Counted from the first letter of the stretch, positions 43,311 through 53,732 are shown. The stretch: DNA of 64,000 nucleotides from Clostridium bornimense (GCF_018917145.1 NZ_JAHLOD010000001.1:118537-182536), one strand, 5' to 3'. Notes: generated by a model not told the origin, from the sequence alone. Numbers and translations: made by a program.

Positions 43311-45509
43311 CTACTGTTCTTCTGTACCTCTTTTTAATACTGTTCTTGGTTTACTTCCATCTTTTCCTGATATTATTCCTTTTTCCTCCATAGAGTCTAT
43401 CATCCTTGCAGCTCTATTATATCCTACTCTCATTCGTCTTTGTAACATTGATGCAGATGCTTGTCCTTCTTCCGTTACAATTTTTATAGCTTCTCCTAAA
43501 AGTTCATCATCTTCACTACTATCAGTAGAAGTTCCTTTTGTATGTGCACTATTTATAGCTTCAATAATTTCTTCTTTATAATCAACACTCTCTCCTTGAG
43601 ACTTAATATATCCAACAACTTTTTCAACTTCTTCCTCTGTTATAAATGCGCCTTGAACTCTTATAGGTTTTGATTCACCTACTGGATAATATAACATATC
43701 ACCTTTACCTAATAACTTTTCTGCTCCTGATGAGTCTAATATTGTTCTAGAATCTATTTGCGATGATACTGCAAAAGATATTCTTGATGGTATATTAGCT
43801 TTAATAACACCAGTTATTACATCTACAGATGGTCTTTGAGTTGCTATAACTAAATGCATTCCTGCTGCTCTCGCCATTTGCGCAAGTCTTGCTATATAAT
43901 CCTCAACATCTCCTGGACAAACCATCATAAGATCTGCCAACTCATCAATGATTATAACTATCCATTGCATTTTATTTTCTACTTTGCCTTTTTCATATAG
44001 TTCATTATATCCCTCTATATTTCTTACACCAGTTTCAGCAAATATATTATATCTCTTTGTCATCTCATTTACTGCCCAATTTAATGCTCCAGCAGCTTTC
44101 TTAGGATTTGTAACTACCGGTATTAACAAATGCGGAATTCCATTGTATATATTTAATTCTACAACTTTTGGATCTACCATAAGAAGTTTAACATCATTAG
44201 GTGAATATTTATATAAAATAGATATTATAAGAGTATTAATACATACTGATTTTCCTGATCCAGTAGCACCAGCAATAAGTAAATGTGGCATTTTAGTAAG
44301 ATCTGCTACAACACAATTTCCACTTATATCTTTTCCTAAAGCGAAAGCTAATTTACTTTTACTATTTTTAAATACATCTGAATCTAATACTTCTCTTAAA
44401 AATACTGCTGATGTTACTTGATTTGGTATCTCAATTCCCACAGCAGACTTTCCTGGTATCGGAGCTTCTATTCTTACCCCTTTTGCAGCTAGATTTAGAG
44501 CTATATCATCACTAAGATTTATTATCTTAGATACCTTTACTCCAGCACTAGGTTGTAACTCATATCTTGTTACCGAAGGACCTTTTGAAACTTCTATAAC
44601 TTTAGCATTTACTCCAAAACTCTTAAGAGTCTCTTCCAATTTTGCTGCACTATCAAGCAACTCTTTTTTATCATGCTTGTTCATTTTTACAGCAGCATTT
44701 TCTTTTAAAAAATTAGTATCAGGAAGCTTGTACTCTTCTTCAAGATAATTATTTATTTTAGTTTCTAATTCAACTGTAATATCTTCTGCTGATTCTTCAC
44801 TGTCCTTTGAACCCTTAGAACTTTCCTCACCTTTAGACTCCTCGAAATTTTTTATCTTTATCCTATCAGTTTTATCTATACTATTGTTATTATTTTTAAC
44901 TTCTTTATCTTTAACAATTTCTTTTTCTTCTTCTACCCATTTCTCACTTCTCTCAGGCTTTTTAGAAATTATATAACCTAATACTTCTTTTATGCTTGTA
45001 TCAAACATAACAAGATAAGAAATGAAATATAATAATATTAAAAGTATGTAACTACCTACCTCACCGATAAATGATCTAATTGGTGTCATTAGAGTATACG
45101 CTATCATTCCTCCATGAAAAAAAGATGTAGTACTAATAAAAGCTCTTATTCCTCCAGCTCTATAAAAACTTTCATAGCTTATATCTGCAAATAATAATAG
45201 TGTAGTTGCAAAAAACATCATAAGTCCAATAAATCTTTTTGTAAAAACAACTCTTCCTTTACTTTTAATATATGTATACCCTATAATGGATAACAAAAAA
45301 GGTAATACGAATATCCCCAGCCCAAATAAAGACCTAGTTATATTCATCGATACCCTTCCAAGGAAACCTGTAAAACTAGTATTTATGTATGTAACAAGTA
45401 AAAATATACCTACTGCTATTAGTGTAATTCCTAGTATGTCACTGTTTATCTTTTTCTGTTGCTGTTTCTTCTTTTTACTATTTTTACTCTGAACTTTTTT
45501 CTTTGACAT
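43311..45509 (-). CDS. ftsK: DNA translocase FtsK/SpoIIIE
   Basis: 732 residues. Four N-terminal membrane helices (about 24-175), a charged linker (about 185-250, Lys/Glu/Ser-rich), then the motor: Walker A IAGATGSGKSVCIN, PKVVELNIYNGIPHLLIPVVT, IIIDELADLMM, ATQRPSVDVITGVIKANIPSRI, and the gamma winged helix (QASASMLQRRMRVGYNRAARMI, about 680-701). Pumps DNA across the division or sporulation septum. The order tepA-ftsK and the host's sporulation genes favour a SpoIIIE-like role. Confidence 0.95.
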   Translation of the reverse strand: MSKKKVQSKNSKKKKQQQKKINSDILGITLIAVGIFLLVTYINTSFTGFLGRVSMNITRSLFGLGIFVLPFLLSIIGYTYIKSKGRVVFTKRFIGLMMFFATTLLLFADISYESFYRAGGIRAFISTTSFFHGGMIAYTLMTPIRSFIGEVGSYILLILLYFISYLVMFDTSIKEVLGYIISKKPERSEKWVEEEKEIVKDKEVKNNNNSIDKTDRIKIKNFEESKGEESSKGSKDSEESAEDITVELETKINNYLEEEYKLPDTNFLKENAAVKMNKHDKKELLDSAAKLEETLKSFGVNAKVIEVSKGPSVTRYELQPSAGVKVSKIINLSDDIALNLAAKGVRIEAPIPGKSAVGIEIPNQVTSAVFLREVLDSDVFKNSKSKLAFALGKDISGNCVVADLTKMPHLLIAGATGSGKSVCINTLIISILYKYSPNDVKLLMVDPKVVELNIYNGIPHLLIPVVTNPKKAAGALNWAVNEMTKRYNIFAETGVRNIEGYNELYEKGKVENKMQWIVIIIDELADLMMVCPGDVEDYIARLAQMARAAGMHLVIATQRPSVDVITGVIKANIPSRISFAVSSQIDSRTILDSSGAEKLLGKGDMLYYPVGESKPIRVQGAFITEEEVEKVVGYIKSQGESVDYKEEIIEAINSAHTKGTSTDSSEDDELLGEAIKIVTEEGQASASMLQRRMRVGYNRAARMIDSMEEKGIISGKDGSKPRTVLKRGTEEQ

Positions 45510-45968
45510 ATCATCACCCCATTTTATAATTTTACACTATAAGTGAATTACTGTGAACTACTCTCCACTTATAAAATTTAAAGCTTCGGGAGTACCAATA
45601 ACCAATAACTTCTACATCAAGAATATTCTTTTTAAAGACGATTCCTTATAATGAAATATTCCATATTTTAATCATGAATTTCTCATTATATCCTATTCTA
45701 TTTTTTCCACTATCGTCAAGTAGCAGCGCTTACTTTAAAGGTTAAAAAACTCCTCTACTATATCCCCGAAAATAAAATACTTAAAATTCAATAAAAAGCT
45801 TTATACTTAACTATTCTATACTCTTACTTCTGAACATTACATCATCATAATTGTTATTTACGATTATTTCTATATCAAATGTTACTAATTTAAAAAAACA
45901 GGTATATTATATACTGAAAACTTAACCATCTATAATACACCCCCATACCCATACCTTGTAAAAGTTCT
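45510..45968. other. 459-base gap between tepA and ftsK without a supported gene
   Basis: No open frame with a ribosome site and coding character is visible on either strand. On the minus strand a 20-codon frame (MGMGVYYRWLSF..., from about 45950) has no family likeness. A TTGACG and a TATAAT occur but 23 bases apart, so no promoter is called. Confidence 0.55.
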
Positions 45969-46670
45969 CTATTTTTCCTTATCATCCTTCATATCAATTA
46001 AACTTTCTAGTTTATTTAAAGCATCATTTATTCCACCAACCTGATCTATTAATCCTAACTCTACCGCTTGTTCTCCTATAAGTATAGTTCCCATATCATT
46101 TAGTAATTCATCTGTTTGCATCATAAGTTTTTTCAAAGTATCTTTATCCATTTTTGATGTTCGTACAATAAAATCTGATATTCTTTCTTGCATTTTATTA
46201 AAATATTCAAAAGTTTGAGGTGCTCCTATTACAAGTCCATTCATTCTAACAGGATGTATAATCATAGTAGCTGAAGGAGAAATAAATGAATAGTTAGCTG
46301 CTGTTGCTAAAGGAACTCCAATTGAATGACTTCCCCCTATTACAAGAGATACTGTAGGTTTGCTTATACTTCTTATCATTTCTGCTATAGCAAGACCTGC
46401 TTCCACATCTCCTCCAACAGTATTTAATATAATAAAGACTCCTTCAATTTTATCATTAGTTTCTATAGATACTAATTGTGGTATACAATGTTCATACTTT
46501 GTACTTTTAGTTTGTGGTGGCAATACATTATGTCCTTCAACTTGACCAATAATAGTAATAAGAGCTATTCTATCTGACATTGAAGGTATTTTATCTGTAC
46601 CATACTCTTTTACACTTTCTTCTGTCTTTTTTTCCTCAGCTAACTGAAGCTCTTTTTCTTTTTCATCCAT
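45969..46670 (-). CDS. tepA: ClpP-class peptidase TepA
   Basis: 233 residues from the ATG at 46670, 9 bases after AGGAGG. Cytosolic ClpP/SppA-like fold. VGGSHSIGVPLA carries the predicted nucleophile Ser and ATMIIHPVRMNGLVIGAPQTF the His; ILNTVGGDVEAGLAIAEMI forms the oxyanion strand. In Bacillus TepA was linked to secretion and spore biology. Its SD lies in the 3' arm of the hairpin after dapG. Confidence 0.9.
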   Translation of the reverse strand: MDEKEKELQLAEEKKTEESVKEYGTDKIPSMSDRIALITIIGQVEGHNVLPPQTKSTKYEHCIPQLVSIETNDKIEGVFIILNTVGGDVEAGLAIAEMIRSISKPTVSLVIGGSHSIGVPLATAANYSFISPSATMIIHPVRMNGLVIGAPQTFEYFNKMQERISDFIVRTSKMDKDTLKKLMMQTDELLNDMGTILIGEQAVELGLIDQVGGINDALNKLESLIDMKDDKEK

Positions 46671-46675
46671 AAACA

Positions 46676-46715
46676 AAAACCTCCTAAAGGTATTATTCCA
46701 ACCTTAAGAGGTTTT
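46676..46715 (-). terminator. dapG terminator hairpin overlapping the tepA ribosome site
   Basis: Minus strand AAAACCTCTTAAGGT pairs with ACCTTTAGGAGGTTTT (one bulge, one G-U). The AGGAGG of tepA (46680-46685) is inside the 3' arm and the T-rich tail is GGTTTTTGTTT, so the hairpin can both end dapG transcripts and mask tepA translation. Confidence 0.65.
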
Positions 46716-46721
46716 ATACAA

Positions 46722-47927
46722 TTAAAATTCTTCTCTATCTAAATTAAATTCTCTATGAAGACAATTAATAGCTTTAATTAAATCACAATCTCTTACAAGA
46801 CACCAAATAGTCATATGAGAATCTGCAGTCTGTAATACTTCAACTTCATTATCGGAAAGAATAGCAATTATTTTTGCCATTACTCCCGGCACTCCTCTCA
46901 TTCTACTTCCAATAATAGAAATCTTAGAACAAGATGCTACTATATTATACTCAAGATTTTCATTTTCTAAAATCTCTTCAATCTTTTTCTGATCCTTCAT
47001 ATCTATAGTAAATATACTTCTTGAAGGAAAAATATTTATAAGATCTAATGAAATATTATTTGCAGCTATCTCGTTAAATAGCTTATCCCAATGACCACTA
47101 CTATCTTCTACCGTTACTTGAATTCTATCTTTCATATGAGTTATTCCAGATATAATACCTTTTTTACTCTCATCTACTGTAGCTTTTATAACCGTTCCCT
47201 TACATTCTACAAGAGTATTCTTTATTATAAGAGGTATTCCTGCTTTCATAGCTACTTCTACAGCCCTAGGATGTATAACCTTGGCCCCTTGTTCAGCTAA
47301 CTGAAACACCTCATTATATGAAATTTCATCAATTAAAGATGCTTTTTTAACAATTCTAGGATCTGCAGTCATTATACCATCAACATCTGTATATATTTCT
47401 ACTTTTTCCGCTTTTAGGGCTGCCCCTATTATTGCAGCAGAAGTATCACTTCCACCTCTACCTAAAGTAGTAAAATATCCTTCCTTTGTTGCCCCTTGGA
47501 ATCCAGCAATTACAGGAATCTTTCCATTTTCTAATTGTTCTAAAATAAGTTTAGTGTCTACTTCTAAAACTCTACTATCATTAAATTTGTCAGTAGTTAA
47601 TAAACCTGCTTGTCCTCCTGTTAATGGAATAGCTTCTATTCCTTCTTCTAACAAATCATTACTCATTACTACTGTTGATATTATTTCACCTGTACACATT
47701 AATAAATCTGTAGCTAATTTATTTTCTTCTTTAAATCCTTCAGTTACTAATGATAATAAAGTATCTGTAGCATACGGTTCACCTTTTCTTCCCATTGCAG
47801 AAACTACTACTACCGGTGAAAATCCTTCTTTTATAGCTTCTTTGATGTTTTTTATAACACTCTTTCGTCTCTCTTTTGTGGAAACAGATGTACCACCAAA
47901 CTTCTGTACAACAATTTTCATACTCAT
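46722..47927 (-). CDS. dapG: Aspartate kinase
   Basis: 401 residues. Phosphorylates aspartate, first step to diaminopimelate, lysine, threonine and methionine. KIVVQKFGGTSVSTKERR (4-21) is the kinase loop; LGRGGSDTSAAIIGAALKAEKVEIYTDVDGIMTADPRIV is the active-site core. Two ACT domains (about 265-400) bind allosteric effectors. Position between pnp and tepA equals that of dapG (DAP-inhibited isozyme) in Bacillus. Two 10-base CGAAATTACT repeats precede it. Confidence 0.9.
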   Translation of the reverse strand: MSMKIVVQKFGGTSVSTKERRKSVIKNIKEAIKEGFSPVVVVSAMGRKGEPYATDTLLSLVTEGFKEENKLATDLLMCTGEIISTVVMSNDLLEEGIEAIPLTGGQAGLLTTDKFNDSRVLEVDTKLILEQLENGKIPVIAGFQGATKEGYFTTLGRGGSDTSAAIIGAALKAEKVEIYTDVDGIMTADPRIVKKASLIDEISYNEVFQLAEQGAKVIHPRAVEVAMKAGIPLIIKNTLVECKGTVIKATVDESKKGIISGITHMKDRIQVTVEDSSGHWDKLFNEIAANNISLDLINIFPSRSIFTIDMKDQKKIEEILENENLEYNIVASCSKISIIGSRMRGVPGVMAKIIAILSDNEVEVLQTADSHMTIWCLVRDCDLIKAINCLHREFNLDREEF

Positions 47928-48013
47928 GCCATCCTCTTCTATATCGAAATTACTTTATAATTGTATAATATGATATTACACGAAATTACTATACTTTTCT
48001 ATACAAAAAAATA

Positions 48014-48032
48014 AAAAGGCTTTCGCCCTTTT
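48014..48032 (-). terminator. pnp terminator
   Basis: Minus strand AAAGGGC-GAAA-GCCTTTTT, a compact stem with a GNRA tetraloop and long T run, directly after the pnp stop at 48034. Confidence 0.85.
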
Positions 48033-48033
48033 A

Positions 48034-50151
48034 CTACTTATTATCTTCTTGATTCTTTTCATTATCTGAATCTGCAAGTGCATCTTTTCTTGAAAGATTA
48101 ATTCTTCCTTGACTATCTATTTCTGTTACTTTAACTAATATTTCATCATCCACAGAAACGACATCTTCAACTTTGTTTACCCTATTAACATCTAACTTAG
48201 AAATATGTACTAAGCCTTCTTTTCCAGGTAATATTTCTACAAAAGCACCGAAAGTAGTGATCTTTATAACTTTACCTAAGTAAATTTCACCAACTTCTAC
48301 ATCTCTTGTTAAGTCATCAATCATCTTATAAGCTTTATTAGCTCCTTCTGCTTCTGGTGAAGTAATAAATACTTTTCCATCTTCTTTAATATCTATCTTT
48401 ACACCTGTATCAGCAATAATCTTATTAATAACTTTTCCACCTGGTCCTATAACATCTCTTATCTTTTCAGGATCTATGCTCATAGTAAGAGTTCTAGGTG
48501 CATATTTTGAAAGTTCTTTACGTGGTTCAGGTATACATTCTCTAATTTTATCTAATATGAATAATCTAGCTTTTCTTGCATCAGTAATAGCTGTTCTTAT
48601 TACATATGGTGATAAACCAGCAATCTTAGTATCAACTTGGATTGATGTAATACCTTTTTCAGTACCTGCAACCTTAAAGTCCATGTCTCCAAAGAAATCT
48701 TCTATACCTTGAATATCAGTTAAAACTTCTTCATCAGTTAAATCTTCATTTGTAATAAGTCCCATAGCAATACCTGCTGCTGGTCTCTTGATAGGTACTC
48801 CAGCATCTAATAATGCTAATGTACTACCACAAACTGAAGCTTGAGAAGTTGATCCATTTGAACTTAATACTTCTGAAACTAGTCTTATAGTATATGGGAA
48901 TTCTTCTTCACTAGGTATTAATGGTGCTAATGCTTTTTCTGCTAAAGCTCCATGACCTATTTCTCTTCTTCCTGGTCCTCTAAGTGGTCTAACTTCACCA
49001 ACTGAGTATGCTGGGAAATTATAATGATGCATATATCTCTTAGATTCTTCTTCTCCAAGTCCATCAATAACTTGAACATCTCCAATAGCACCTAATGTTG
49101 CTACTGTCATAACTTGAGTTAATCCTCTATTAAATAAACCAGTTCCGTGTGTTCTAGGTAATAATCCAACTTCACAAGAAATTTTTCTTATTTCATCAAA
49201 CGCTCTTCCGTCTGGTCTTCTTTTATCTACAAGCATCATGTGACGTACTATTTTCTTTTGAGTGTTATAAATAACTTCACCAATATCCGCTATATTATCT
49301 GGATATTTTTCGTTAAACTCTTCAGCTATTTTAGCTTTAATTTCTTCTAGCTTAGCATTTCTTTCATCTCTATCTGTTATGTACATAGCTTCTTTAAGCA
49401 TATCAAAAGAAAAATCTACTACTTCTTTTTCAAGATCTTCATCAACTTTATAAAGTTTAGGAACATCTTTTTCTTTTCCAAACTTTTGCATAGCTTCTTC
49501 TTGGAAATCTATTATTTTTTGTGCTTCTTTAAATCCATAATCAATAGCGCTGATCATAGTTTCTTCATCAATTTCATTACCACCAGCTTCTATCATCATA
49601 ACTCTTTCTCTAGTAGCACATACTGTTAAGTCAAGAATACTTTCTTTTCTTTCTTCAGCCTTAGGATTTAAAATGAATTTTCCATCTATTAACCCTACTG
49701 ATACTGTACCTACTGGTGTAGTAAAAGGTATGCTTGATAAGCATAGTGTAAGAGAAGCAGCATTCATTGCTAATATATTAGGTGCATTATCTTGTTCTAC
49801 TGATAAAACCGTACATACTACTTGAACATCATTTCTATATCCTTTTGGAAATAATGGTCTTATAGGTCTATCAATAGCTCTAGCATTTAAAATAGATCTT
49901 TCTGAAGGTCTTCCTTCTCTTTTTATAAATCCACCTGGTATCTTACCTACTGAATAGAATCTTTCTTCATACTCTATAGATAATGGAAAAAAGTCAATCC
50001 CGTCTCTTGGTTCCTCTGATGCATTAGCATTTACCATAATCACAGTGTCACCGTAACTAACCATTGTTGCAGCATTAGAAAGCATACCAATTTTTCCAAA
50101 TTCAACTTTCATTTTTCTTCCTGCGATTTCAGTTTCTAATATGTGATTCAT
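48034..50151 (-). CDS. pnp: Polynucleotide phosphorylase
   Basis: 705 residues. Two RNase PH-like domains (about 1-230 and 310-545; e.g. [31 protein letters not shown] and [19 protein letters not shown]), a KH domain ([23 protein letters not shown], about 562-584) and S1 ([28 protein letters not shown], about 625-652). 3'-5' phosphorolytic RNA decay. Immediately downstream of rpsO, the universal order. Confidence 0.97.
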   Translation of the reverse strand: MNHILETEIAGRKMKVEFGKIGMLSNAATMVSYGDTVIMVNANASEEPRDGIDFFPLSIEYEERFYSVGKIPGGFIKREGRPSERSILNARAIDRPIRPLFPKGYRNDVQVVCTVLSVEQDNAPNILAMNAASLTLCLSSIPFTTPVGTVSVGLIDGKFILNPKAEERKESILDLTVCATRERVMMIEAGGNEIDEETMISAIDYGFKEAQKIIDFQEEAMQKFGKEKDVPKLYKVDEDLEKEVVDFSFDMLKEAMYITDRDERNAKLEEIKAKIAEEFNEKYPDNIADIGEVIYNTQKKIVRHMMLVDKRRPDGRAFDEIRKISCEVGLLPRTHGTGLFNRGLTQVMTVATLGAIGDVQVIDGLGEEESKRYMHHYNFPAYSVGEVRPLRGPGRREIGHGALAEKALAPLIPSEEEFPYTIRLVSEVLSSNGSTSQASVCGSTLALLDAGVPIKRPAAGIAMGLITNEDLTDEEVLTDIQGIEDFFGDMDFKVAGTEKGITSIQVDTKIAGLSPYVIRTAITDARKARLFILDKIRECIPEPRKELSKYAPRTLTMSIDPEKIRDVIGPGGKVINKIIADTGVKIDIKEDGKVFITSPEAEGANKAYKMIDDLTRDVEVGEIYLGKVIKITTFGAFVEILPGKEGLVHISKLDVNRVNKVEDVVSVDDEILVKVTEIDSQGRINLSRKDALADSDNEKNQEDNK

Positions 50152-50202
50152 ATTTACCCTCCTTCCAAAGGAACAATTTAGTATTTTTTGATATTTTTTA
50201 AA

Positions 50203-50233
50203 ATAATAGAGCGGATTTCACCGCTCTTATTAT
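50203..50233 (-). terminator. rpsO terminator (partial read-through to pnp expected)
   Basis: Minus strand ATAATAAGAGCGG-TGAAAT-CCGCTCTATTAT followed by TTTTAAAAAA. It lies between rpsO and pnp, which are usually co-transcribed, so read-through is likely. Confidence 0.75.
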
Positions 50234-50235
50234 AA

Positions 50236-50499
50236 TTACTTTCTTAAGTTTAAAGCTTTAATGATAGCTCTGTATCTTTCGATATCAACTTCCATTAAGT
50301 AGTTTAATAAACCTCTTCTTTGACCAACCATCTTTAAAAGACCTCTTCTTGAGTGGTGATCTTTTTTATGAGTTTTTAAATGATCATTTAAGTGGTTTAT
50401 TCTTTCAGTTAATAAAGCTATTTGAACTTCTGGACATCCAGTGTCTCCTTCATGTTTTCCGTAAGCTTTTATTATCTCTTCTTTTCTTGCTTTATCCAT
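50236..50499 (-). CDS. rpsO: Ribosomal protein S15
   Basis: 87 residues from the ATG at 50499 (11 bases after GGAGG). [53 protein letters not shown] is the S15 consensus. Binds 16S rRNA early in 30S assembly. A strong promoter and an 80-base leader precede it. Confidence 0.97.
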   Translation of the reverse strand: MDKARKEEIIKAYGKHEGDTGCPEVQIALLTERINHLNDHLKTHKKDHHSRRGLLKMVGQRRGLLNYLMEVDIERYRAIIKALNLRK

Positions 50500-50582
50500 T
50501 GTATAAAACACCTCCAAAATTTATCCCCTTACTCTGAAGGACAACGTCGGTTACTCGTATACCTTCGAATAGGTTCGTATTA
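50500..50582 (-). promoter_or_regulatory. rpsO leader RNA, possible S15 autoregulatory element
   Basis: The leader can fold a stem from GAAGG to CCTTC enclosing TATACGAGTAACCGACGTTGT, with a smaller CGAA-CCTATT-TTCG stem before it. S15 represses its own mRNA in many bacteria with unrelated leader structures; whether this is one is not shown. Confidence 0.4.
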
Positions 50583-50611
50583 ATTATAGCAGAATAAAAT
50601 ATAGTTGTAAA
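50583..50611 (-). promoter_or_regulatory. rpsO sigma-A promoter
   Basis: Minus strand TTTACA (50606-50611), 17 bases ending in TGC, TATAAT (50583-50588): an extended -10 promoter with 5 of 6 and 6 of 6 matches. Confidence 0.85.
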
Positions 50612-50620
50612 TTATATTTA

Positions 50621-51541
50621 TCAGTATATTACTTCTTTATCTGCAAATTTATAGTCTAATTTTAATCTTTCTTTTAATTCATCTATAGAGTCAAATTTCT
50701 TTTCACTTCTTATTCTTTTAATAAAGTATAATTTTATCTTTTCGCCATATATTTCTTTATCAAAACCAAGAATATGTGTCTCCACAGTTAGATTATTACC
50801 ATTTACCGTAGGATTATACCCTATATTAGTTATACCTTTGTAAATTTCTTTACCTACTTTTACCTTTGTAAAATATACTCCACCTTTAGGAATAATTTTT
50901 TCTTCATTTATGGTTATATTAGCAGTAGGAAATCCTATAGTTCTACCTATTTTCCTACCTTCAACAACAACACCTTCAATAGAATATGGTCTATCTAAGT
51001 AATTAATGATCTCTTCCACTTCTCCATTATCTAATTTATTTCTTATTAATGTAGATGATATCACTTCATTGTTATATGTAACTCCATCTATTACTATAAC
51101 CTCAAAGCCATATTTACTACCTAACTGTTTTAATAAATTAGTGTCTCCAGTATTTTTATATCCAAATCTATTATTAAAACCTACAACAATACCTTTCATA
51201 TTATAATGTTCTACTAATTTCTTAATAAAATCTTCCGGCATAATCTTCATATAATCTTTATCAAAAGTTGCAAAATTTACTATGTCTATTCCTAATTCCT
51301 CCAACATAGAAATCTTACTCTCTACCGTCATAATTTTTTTAGTATTACTTTTTTCTTTAATTATATCTCTAGGATGATTTTTAAAAGTATATACCATAGA
51401 AGTCATATTACACTTATCACTAAGTTCGTTTAATGTATTAATAATTTTTTTATGACCTTTATGTATACCATCAAAACTACCTAAAGCTATAAATGTAGGT
51501 TCTTTAAGATACTGAGAAAAGTTATCATACATAACTTTCAT
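50621..51541 (-). CDS. ribF: Bifunctional riboflavin kinase / FAD synthetase
   Basis: 306 residues. N-terminal FAD synthetase: FIALGSFDGIHKGHKKIIN (the xHxGH-type loop) with ISSTLIRNKLDNGEVEEI; C-terminal flavokinase: GRTIGFPTANI and YGEKIKLYFIKRIRSEKKF. Makes FMN and FAD. Follows truB by 13 bases, last gene of the translation operon. Confidence 0.95.
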   Translation of the reverse strand: MKVMYDNFSQYLKEPTFIALGSFDGIHKGHKKIINTLNELSDKCNMTSMVYTFKNHPRDIIKEKSNTKKIMTVESKISMLEELGIDIVNFATFDKDYMKIMPEDFIKKLVEHYNMKGIVVGFNNRFGYKNTGDTNLLKQLGSKYGFEVIVIDGVTYNNEVISSTLIRNKLDNGEVEEIINYLDRPYSIEGVVVEGRKIGRTIGFPTANITINEEKIIPKGGVYFTKVKVGKEIYKGITNIGYNPTVNGNNLTVETHILGFDKEIYGEKIKLYFIKRIRSEKKFDSIDELKERLKLDYKFADKEVIY

Positions 51542-51554
51542 ACTATAACCCCCT

Positions 51555-52424
51555 TTAGAGAAAAAGCTTCTCTATTTTAAACCCTATTGAATCCTTTATT
51601 CCTAACCCTATAAATGAATCTTCTACATAAACTCTATATAATATTCCCTCTTTTACATTTCCAATTAATTTTGGATTACCTATTTTCACTCCATTAACAA
51701 GAAGTTTTTCAGCTTCTTTGTTAAATCTTTTCTCAGGGTATTTTTTAAGGGAATCTTCTATTGATATAATTTTATCTTCTATTGATTTTTCGATTTCTTC
51801 AAGAGTATATGCATTGGAAATATTAAAAGCTTCTCCACTTTCAACCCTTTCCAAGCTAGTCATTATAGCTCCTGTTTTTAATCCTTCACCTATATCATCA
51901 ATTAAAGTCCTAATATATGTTCCTTTTGAACATTTAACTTTAAATCTAACGTAAGGTATTTCAATACTTTCTATATCAATATCATATATAGTAATAGTTC
52001 TACCTTCTCTATGAACTTCTTTTCCTTCTCTTGCTAATTCATAAAGTCTTTTACCATTTACTTTAAGAGCAGAATACATTGGTGGAACTTGAACGATTTC
52101 TCCTATAAACTTTTTAAATTCGCTTCTTATATCATCTTCGCTACAATTTACAGGTCTCTCAGATAAAATCTTTCCTTCAATATCTAAAGTATCACTTTTT
52201 AATCCTAATTTCATTTCTGCTCTATAGACTTTATAATCACCCATTATATAGTCTACTAATTTAGTACCTTTACCAATACAAACAGGAAGTACCCCTGTTG
52301 CCATTGGATCTAATGTTCCAGTATGCCCTACCTTACCAGTTGCCGCTATTTTTTTTATTTTTCTTACTACATCAAAAGAAGTCATTCCTGACTCCTTATA
52401 TACATTTATTACACCATTTATCAT
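51555..52424 (-). CDS. truB: tRNA pseudouridine55 synthase
   Basis: 289 residues. KVGHTGTLDPMATGVLPVC (about 32-50) holds the catalytic Asp; YSALKVNGKRLYELAREG and KCSKGTYIRTLIDDIGEGL are typical. Start overlaps the nrnA stop by 4 bases (ATGA). Confidence 0.95.
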   Translation of the reverse strand: MINGVINVYKESGMTSFDVVRKIKKIAATGKVGHTGTLDPMATGVLPVCIGKGTKLVDYIMGDYKVYRAEMKLGLKSDTLDIEGKILSERPVNCSEDDIRSEFKKFIGEIVQVPPMYSALKVNGKRLYELAREGKEVHREGRTITIYDIDIESIEIPYVRFKVKCSKGTYIRTLIDDIGEGLKTGAIMTSLERVESGEAFNISNAYTLEEIEKSIEDKIISIEDSLKKYPEKRFNKEAEKLLVNGVKIGNPKLIGNVKEGILYRVYVEDSFIGLGIKDSIGFKIEKLFL

Positions 52425-53377
52425 ATTTTTAACTCTTCTTCTATAATTTTTAGTAACAGTTCTTCAGATTCATCAATAGACTTCATTATTCTTGCCCCTG
52501 ATGCTCTTACGTGTCCACCACCACCAAAATTTTCTGCAACTTTTCTAACATCAACTATATTCTTAGATCTAAGAGATACTTTTGTACCCTCTTCACCTTC
52601 TTTCAGAAGAATCATTACATCTACTGATCCTATCTTCATTCCAATATTAACAATATCAGATGTATCTTTATCTTCAATACCAAAGTCTTCAAAATCTTTA
52701 TCTCTGATTTTTATTACTCCAACTTTTCCATCTAAAGTTAGCTTCAATGATTCTATAGCTCTTCCCATAAACTTAACTCTATTAAATTCTTTGTTATCAA
52801 ATATTTGTCTATGAATTTCTGAAAAATCTATACCTGTATCTAATAATTTTCCAGCTATATTATGAGTTCGACTTGTTGTATTGGAATGTCTGAAAGAACC
52901 GGTATCAGTAAGGATTGATGTATACATACATTTTGCCATATCTTTAGTTACTTCTATATTCATAGCTTCAAGAATTATAAATACTATTTCTCCCATACTA
53001 GAAGCCTTAGTATCTACATAATTTAAATCACCATACAAATCATTTGACATATGATGATCTATATTAATTAAAGTGTAATCTCTTTCACTTAATTCTGAAT
53101 TTGTATTTACTCTTTCTAGATTACCACAATCTAAAACTATAAAAATATCAGTACCTTCTTTAACAACATCGCAACTGTTAATTATTTCATTAGAATATGG
53201 TAAAAATTTAAATGTCTTCGGCATATCTTCTTTGCATACTATATATACTTCTTTTCCAAGAGTTCTTAACCCTTGTAAAAAAGCCAGTGATGACCCTAAT
53301 GAGTCACCATCTGGAGATGTATGAAAGCTCAAAGCAATTTTTGAGCTTTCATTTATTTTTTCTATAATTTTATTCAT
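52421..53377 (-). CDS. nrnA: DHH-family nanoRNase / pAp phosphatase
   Basis: 318 residues. Motifs: HTSPDGDSLGSSLA, IVLDCGN, NIDHHMSND (DHH), SILTDTGSFRHSNT and the DHHA1 end NFGGGGHVRASGARI. Degrades short RNA and pAp. Start overlaps rbfA by 8 bases; the stop overlaps truB by 4. Confidence 0.93.
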   Translation of the reverse strand: MNKIIEKINESSKIALSFHTSPDGDSLGSSLAFLQGLRTLGKEVYIVCKEDMPKTFKFLPYSNEIINSCDVVKEGTDIFIVLDCGNLERVNTNSELSERDYTLINIDHHMSNDLYGDLNYVDTKASSMGEIVFIILEAMNIEVTKDMAKCMYTSILTDTGSFRHSNTTSRTHNIAGKLLDTGIDFSEIHRQIFDNKEFNRVKFMGRAIESLKLTLDGKVGVIKIRDKDFEDFGIEDKDTSDIVNIGMKIGSVDVMILLKEGEEGTKVSLRSKNIVDVRKVAENFGGGGHVRASGARIMKSIDESEELLLKIIEEELKI

Positions 53378-53732
53378 GGTTTTCCTTCTCCTTTATTTTT
53401 GAAAGTAACGAATCAATATGCAATGCTCTATTAATTGAGTTATCTAATTCAAAAATAAGTTCTGGAGTATTTCTAAGGTTTACTGCTGAGCTAACTTCTT
53501 TTCTAATAAATCCAGCAGATTTCTTTATAACCTTTAATGCTTCTATAGTTTCTTCTTCTGATCCAAAGATAGAAACAAATACCTTTGCATACTTAAGATC
53601 CTTAGTTACTTCTACCGCTGTGACAGAAATCATTAAATTCTTAAGTCTTGGATCCCACATCTTATTCATAATTATGTTAGAGATTTCTTTTTTCATCTCT
53701 TCATTAATTCTTCCGCCTCTATATTTTGCCAT
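53370..53732 (-). CDS. rbfA: 30S ribosome-binding factor A
   Basis: 120 residues with MAKYRGGRINEEMKKEISNI, DLKYAKVFVSIFGSEEE and GFIRKEVSSAVNLRNTPELIFELDNSI, all RbfA hallmarks. 16S 5' end maturation factor. Immediately downstream of infB, the conserved order. Confidence 0.95.
   Translation of the reverse strand: MAKYRGGRINEEMKKEISNIIMNKMWDPRLKNLMISVTAVEVTKDLKYAKVFVSIFGSEEETIEALKVIKKSAGFIRKEVSSAVNLRNTPELIFELDNSINRALHIDSLLSKIKEKENHE

Noticed and set aside
45700..45740. TTGACG with TATAAT as an ftsK promoter
   Set aside because: Spacing is 23 bases, too long for sigma-A.
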